Below are positions 26,845-30,392 of a stretch of 30,392 nucleotides of DNA, one piece after another. The stretch's first letter is position 1. Every line of letters begins with the position of its first letter. Under the pieces are notes generated by a model, which made no database searches, had not been told where the DNA came from, and worked only from the letters and a program-made list of their open reading frames with translations. A program made the translations under genes and the position numbers. The stretch is from NCBI GenBank assembly GCA_034411955.1, contig DAOUMF010000222.1, positions 1 to 30,392 on the forward strand, written 5' to 3'. This DNA comes from DAOUMF01 sp034411955. GTDB taxonomy: Bacteria; Chloroflexota; Dehalococcoidia; SM23-28-2; RBG-16-64-32.

Positions 26845-28029
26845 CTACCCTCGCGGCAGCCCCAGCCCCCTCATGGCAATAATATTCCTTTGGATCTCCG
26901 GCGTGCCCCCGCCCACGATCATCCCCATCTGCCACAGGTACTGCCGCTCGAACTTGCCGCGCAACTGCGCGTGCTTGGACTGCGGCTCCAACTGCCCGTA
27001 CAGCCCCATGATCTCGATGCCCGTCTTGGCCAGCCGGAACTGCATGTCCGTGTTGAACAGCTTAGCGATCGACGACTCGTAGTTGGGCACCAGCCCCCGC
27101 GACTGCATCGAGGCCACGCGGTACGACAGCAGGCGCCCGACCTCCACCTCCAGCGCCGCGTCCGCCAGCCGCACGCGCACCGGCACCTCGTCCGCCAGCC
27201 GCTTCCCGTCGCGTGCCGTCTCTCGGGCGTAGGCCACCAGCTCGTCGAGCATCCGCCGCCCGCCGACAGCGCCGCCGATGGACGACCGCTCGAAGTCCAG
27301 CGTCGTCGCCGCCATGTACCAGCCGCGGTTCTCCTCCCCCAGCAGGCACTCCTTGGGCACCCGCACGTTGTCGAAGAACATCTCATTGAAGCCGTGGTTG
27401 TCCATCATATCGATGAGGGGCTGCACGGTGACCCCCGGCGTCTTCATGTCCAGCAGGAAGTACGATATCCCCTTGTGCTTGGGCGCCTCCGGGTCCGTAC
27501 GGGCCAGCATGATGCACCAATCGGCGACGTGGGCCGCGGACGTCCAGATCTTCTGGCCGTCGATCACGTAGTCGTCGCCGTCGCGCACCGCCCTCGTCTG
27601 CAGCGAGGCCAGGTCCGAGCCGGCGTTGGGCTCCGAGAACCCCTGGCACCACATCGTCTCCGCGTTGGTGATCGCGCTCAGGTGCTTGCGCTTCTGCTCC
27701 TCCGTCCCGTAGACGATGACGGTGGGGCCGACCCAGCCCACGCCGATGCTGATGTAGCCGATCGGCGCCTGGTGGGACGCCATCTCCTCGTTGAAGATGA
27801 GCTGCTGGATCACGCTGAGGCCCAGGCCGCCGTACTGCACCGGCCAGGCCGGCGCTACCCACTTCTTCTCCGCCAGCTTCTTGGAGAACGTGCGGTGGAT
27901 GTTCCACGTCTCCGAGTCGCGGTCGCGCGTGAAGCGGTCCTGCTGCCAGTCTTGGGGCAGGTTCTCCTTCAGCCAGTCACGCACCTCCTGGCGGAAGGCC
28001 TCCTCTTCCGGCGAGAGACGAAAGTCCAT
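26845..28029 (-). CDS. Acyl-CoA dehydrogenase (paralogue, 394 aa)
   Basis: A tandem paralogue of the preceding dehydrogenase with the same length and the same closing motif (GGGTPEIQRNIIAMRGLGLPRG). WCQGFSEPNAGSDL and KHKGISYFLLDMKTPGV are intact, and LDFERSS carries E247. Differences cluster in the N-terminal helices and the substrate-pocket helix (IGGAVGGRRMLDELVAYARE), which suggests a different acyl chain. ATG 28029 has no strong ribosome-binding site. Confidence 0.92.
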   Translation of the reverse strand: MDFRLSPEEEAFRQEVRDWLKENLPQDWQQDRFTRDRDSETWNIHRTFSKKLAEKKWVAPAWPVQYGGLGLSVIQQLIFNEEMASHQAPIGYISIGVGWVGPTVIVYGTEEQKRKHLSAITNAETMWCQGFSEPNAGSDLASLQTRAVRDGDDYVIDGQKIWTSAAHVADWCIMLARTDPEAPKHKGISYFLLDMKTPGVTVQPLIDMMDNHGFNEMFFDNVRVPKECLLGEENRGWYMAATTLDFERSSIGGAVGGRRMLDELVAYARETARDGKRLADEVPVRVRLADAALEVEVGRLLSYRVASMQSRGLVPNYESSIAKLFNTDMQFRLAKTGIEIMGLYGQLEPQSKHAQLRGKFERQYLWQMGMIVGGGTPEIQRNIIAMRGLGLPRG

Positions 28030-28093
28030 TGGCGAGCGTCACGATACCATGACGCGCACGTAAGGTGCAAGGGTGGGGGGTTGCCCGTCGCTG

Positions 28094-28330
28094 TCAGCTG
28101 GCCAACGTAACGACTGTGTTGAGAACGGTCGACACCGCTACCACAACGGTCATGACGACAATCCACCACGTATAGCGGACCATTCTCCGAGTGAGCCTAT
28201 CCATATCCCGTCTGGCTAGTTCGTTCAGATAATGAGCCGTTCCAACAGTCGTGCGCTGCGCATGTTCGTCGTGACGCGTTATGAGTTCGTCATCAGAAAG
28301 GGCGCGCAGTTCCTTCAAGGTCTCGGACAT
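28094..28330 (-). CDS. Small protein with a helical head and C-terminal membrane helix
   Basis: A 78-residue protein. MSETLKELRALSDDELITRHDEHA and TTVGTAHYLNELARRDMDRLTRRM form a conserved-looking helical head; WWIVVMTVVVAVSTVLNTVVTLA is one membrane helix. Similar short proteins occur widely in bacteria and near mobile elements, with no known function. It starts 8 bases after the stop of the dehydrogenase at 28339 and has AGGGG before the ATG. It lies between members of a metabolic operon without an obvious link, and its base composition is less G+C-rich than its neighbours. Confidence 0.75.
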   Translation of the reverse strand: MSETLKELRALSDDELITRHDEHAQRTTVGTAHYLNELARRDMDRLTRRMVRYTWWIVVMTVVVAVSTVLNTVVTLAS

Positions 28331-28338
28331 GCCGCCCC

Positions 28339-29517
28339 TTACCCCCTCGGCAGGTCGAGACCTCTCCAGGCGATCACGTTCCGCATGATCTCCGACGTCC
28401 CGCCGGCGATCGTGCCACCCACGCTCGTCATGTAGGTCATCGTGAACTCGCCCCGCAGCCGAGTGTACTTCTTGGATTCCGGCCGCACCTGCCCGTACAG
28501 GCCCATGATCTGGACGCCTGCCAGGGCCAGCCGCTGGGCAAGCTCCGACAGGTAGACCTTGGCCGCCGAGGCTTCCATGTTCGGCACCTGACCTTTGGCC
28601 TGCATGGTGGCCACTCGATAGCTGAGGAAGCGTCCCAGCTCCGTCTCGATGGCGATGTCGGCCAGCCGGTTGCGCACCATCTGGTCGGCGATCAGAGGCT
28701 TGCCGTCGCCACCGGTCTCGCGGCAGTAGTTGATGAGCTCGTCCAGACCGCGCCGGGCCATGGCCGCGCTCCCGATCCCGGACCGCTCGAAGTCCAGGAG
28801 GGCCGCCCCCACGTACCAGCCGCGGTTCTCGTCCCCGACCAGGTTCGTGGCGGGGATGCGCACGTCCTCGAAGAACACCTCGTTGAACAGGTGAATCCCC
28901 GCCATGTTGATGAGGGGTCGGGTGGTGAGGCCGGACGTGTCCATTGGCGCGTAGAGGAAGCTGATGCCCTTGTGCTTGGGGGCATCGGGATCGGTGCGCG
29001 CCAGCAGGAATATCCAGTCGGCGCGGTGGGCCACCGACGTCCAGATCTTCTGGCCGTTGATGACGTAGTCGTCGCCGTCCCGCACGGCCCGCGTCTTCAG
29101 GGAGGCGAGATCGGAGCCCGCCTCGGGCTCGGAGTACCCCTGACACCACGTCACGTCGGCGGCGGCGATCGGCGGTAGGAGATCTGCCTTCTGTTTGTCG
29201 TTGCCGAACATCATGAGCACGGGGCCCAGCATGTTCACGCCGAAGATGTCCGGCTGAGGAGCACGGTGATACGAGGTCTCCTCCTTCATGATCACCTGCT
29301 CCATGATGCCCATGTCGGCGCCGCCGTACTGCTTGGGCCAGTGGGGCACCAGCCAGCCGCGGGCGGCCAGCTTCTTCTGGAATTGCCTGATGAAGCTCCA
29401 CTCCTCGTCCGTGTCTGCCTCCTCCCCAACCTGCCGATCCTCGGGTAGTTCCTCCTTGAGGAACTCCCTGATCTGCTGACGCAAGGCCTCCTGCTCGGCC
29501 GTGAAGCGAAACTCCAT
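28339..29517 (-). CDS. Acyl-CoA dehydrogenase (392 aa)
   Basis: A fourth dehydrogenase, more distant from the other two long ones. WCQGYSEPEAGSDLASLKT, KHKGISFLYAPMDTSGL, LDFERSG (E244 at the helix-G position) and GGTSEIMRNVIAWRGLDLPRG are present. The ATG has GGAGGG 7 bases upstream, and a TATAGAAT element about 45 bases before the start may be a -10 region. Together with the ccr gene upstream it suggests degradation or assimilation of branched or short acyl-CoAs. Confidence 0.92.
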   Translation of the reverse strand: MEFRFTAEQEALRQQIREFLKEELPEDRQVGEEADTDEEWSFIRQFQKKLAARGWLVPHWPKQYGGADMGIMEQVIMKEETSYHRAPQPDIFGVNMLGPVLMMFGNDKQKADLLPPIAAADVTWCQGYSEPEAGSDLASLKTRAVRDGDDYVINGQKIWTSVAHRADWIFLLARTDPDAPKHKGISFLYAPMDTSGLTTRPLINMAGIHLFNEVFFEDVRIPATNLVGDENRGWYVGAALLDFERSGIGSAAMARRGLDELINYCRETGGDGKPLIADQMVRNRLADIAIETELGRFLSYRVATMQAKGQVPNMEASAAKVYLSELAQRLALAGVQIMGLYGQVRPESKKYTRLRGEFTMTYMTSVGGTIAGGTSEIMRNVIAWRGLDLPRG

Positions 29518-29666
29518 GGCAACCCTCCTATCGTCAGGCCCGCCTCATCAGGGCGCGTCCATTCTATATCACTCGGGGCGACGGGTGAAAGCTACTGCGG
29601 GTGCTGTCCCAGGATGCGAAACGGCTCACCGTCGTTCGGGACGACCCTTGGACAGGCCTAGGGTGG

Positions 29667-29683
29667 CTGGGTGGAACACCCAG
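29667..29683 (-). terminator. Small hairpin after the ccr gene
   Basis: CTGGGTG-GAA-CACCCAG forms a 7-bp stem 8 bases after the ccr stop. No T-run follows. A diverged CCTTGGACAGG repeat stands next to it (about 29645-29665). Confidence 0.45.
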
Positions 29684-29690
29684 GGTATGC

Positions 29691-30392
29691 CTACGGCAGG
29701 TCCGTCAGGCCCTCCTGCGGGGCGCTCACCAGCGCCCCCATGTTCCCCTCCGGGTGGCGGTTCTCGTGCATCAGTTGGTGGGCCTCGGGGATCTCCTGGA
29801 AGGAGAAGACGCGGGAGACGCAGGGGTCGATCTTGCCGTCGATCACCATCTGATTGAAGGCCGCCGCCTGCTCGTCGTTGGCGAAGTGGGAGCCCTGCAG
29901 CCGCTTCTGCCGCATCCACAGGTAGCGCAGGTCCACCATGGCGCTGAAGCCGGTGGTGCCGGCGCAGATCACCACCATGCCGCCGTTATCGCAGACCAGG
30001 ATGGACGTGGGGATCGTGTCCTCCCCCGGATGATCGAAGACGATGGCCGGGCTCCTGCGTTGTCCCACGACGTCCCAGAGCGCCTTGCCGAAGGCGCGGG
30101 CGCCCTCCGCCCAGCGGCCGAACTCCGCCGTCTTCTTCCAGTGCGGGGGCACGCCCCAGTGGTCGAACTTCTTGCGGTTAATGCAGCCCTTGGCCCCCAG
30201 CTGCTGGCAGAACTCGAACTTGCTCTCGCTGGAGACGACAGCCACCGGGATGGCCCCGGCCTCGCGGGCGATCTGGATGGCCATGGAGCCCAGACCGCCG
30301 GATCCGCCCCAGATCAGCACGACATCGCCCTCCTTGACGGTGTTGGGCGGCCAGCCGTGGAGCATCCGGTAGGCCGTCGCGCCGACCAGTGT
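29691..30392 (-). CDS. ccr: Crotonyl-CoA carboxylase/reductase, C-terminal part
   Basis: The last 233 residues of an MDR-superfamily enzyme whose 5' end lies beyond the window. The frame enters as TLVGATAYRMLHGW, then KEGDVVLIWGGSGGLGSMAIQIA (NADPH-binding GGxGGLG) and KGCINRKKFDHWG. FDHPGEDTIPTSILVC carries the histidine that in characterised Ccr helps bind CO2, and RLQGSHFAND and PCVSRVFSFQEIPEAHQLM follow. The insertion around KFDHWGVPPHWKKTAEF separates Ccr from plain enoyl reductases. It reductively carboxylates crotonyl-CoA to ethylmalonyl-CoA, the key step of the ethylmalonyl-CoA pathway, or supplies extender units. Confidence 0.92.
   Translation of the reverse strand, partial: TLVGATAYRMLHGWPPNTVKEGDVVLIWGGSGGLGSMAIQIAREAGAIPVAVVSSESKFEFCQQLGAKGCINRKKFDHWGVPPHWKKTAEFGRWAEGARAFGKALWDVVGQRRSPAIVFDHPGEDTIPTSILVCDNGGMVVICAGTTGFSAMVDLRYLWMRQKRLQGSHFANDEQAAAFNQMVIDGKIDPCVSRVFSFQEIPEAHQLMHENRHPEGNMGALVSAPQEGLTDLP

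Noticed and set aside
26629..28110. 493-codon open frame on the plus strand across two acyl-CoA dehydrogenases
   Set aside because: It is antisense to intact dehydrogenases and the translation is His/Arg/Pro/Leu-rich with no domain.
1..30392. CRISPR array, tRNA, rRNA or transposase gene
   Set aside because: No regularly spaced repeats, cloverleaf-like segments, rRNA motifs or transposase motifs were seen; the only repeats are dispersed palindromes and the tandem duplication inside the surface-protein gene.

Overview
The window is G+C-rich bacterial DNA, most likely from the Chloroflexota (Dehalococcoidia or a SAR202-like relative), probably a metagenome or single-cell contig. The pointers are the gene families (LLM-class F420-type oxidoreductase, crotonyl-CoA carboxylase/reductase, several distant acyl-CoA dehydrogenases), a Gram-positive-type SOS box, many GTG/TTG starts and dispersed palindromic repeats. 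No taxon can be proved from the sequence alone. No tRNA, rRNA or CRISPR array was found.

Layout. 1-3646: tail of a GNAT acetyltransferase, an MBL-fold hydrolase, lysA (diaminopimelate decarboxylase) and holB (DNA polymerase III delta'). 3700-6344: a polyamine operon, speD, a deoxyhypusine-synthase-family gene and an agmatinase-family gene; the agmatinase start region has been duplicated around a small repeat. 6444-11475 (minus strand): the ribosome/membrane-insertion cluster rpmH-rnpA-yidD-[PQQ-repeat lipoprotein]-yidC-khpB(jag), followed by a PfkB kinase and a DinB-like gene, driven by a near-consensus promoter upstream of rpmH.

11730-22582 is the accessory part. Three minus-strand transcription units carry phage-morphogenesis-like or unknown small genes: a coiled-coil protein; terminase large subunit, Zn/HTH protein, 32-residue membrane peptide, portal and a small membrane protein; and a membrane protein with two helical proteins. 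Each unit has its own promoter, and in each a GAAC-N4-GTTC inverted repeat of the LexA/SOS type abuts the -10 box. This shared control suggests a dispersed, SOS-induced phage-derived system, such as a domesticated prophage or a gene-transfer-agent-like particle. No capsid or tail gene is in the window. Between the units lie an LLM oxidoreductase, a lower-G+C two-gene module (a proteasome-beta-like Ntn hydrolase preceded by a Panacea/DUF4065-like protein), and a plus-strand surface-protein operon (TasA/camelysin-like protein, SipW-type signal peptidase, and a large protein with two tandem repeats and a P-domain).

22703-30392: HIT-family hydrolase, a possible 26-residue leaderless membrane peptide, an LppX/LolA-like lipoprotein, then an acyl-CoA metabolism cluster of four acyl-CoA dehydrogenases, a small membrane protein and the C-terminal part of crotonyl-CoA carboxylase/reductase. 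One dehydrogenase lacks a recognisable catalytic glutamate and probably forms a heteromer with its neighbour.

Palindromic repeats of the CCTTCGACAGG type recur between genes and, unusually, in frame inside the terminase gene and inside a small gene at 21983-22066.
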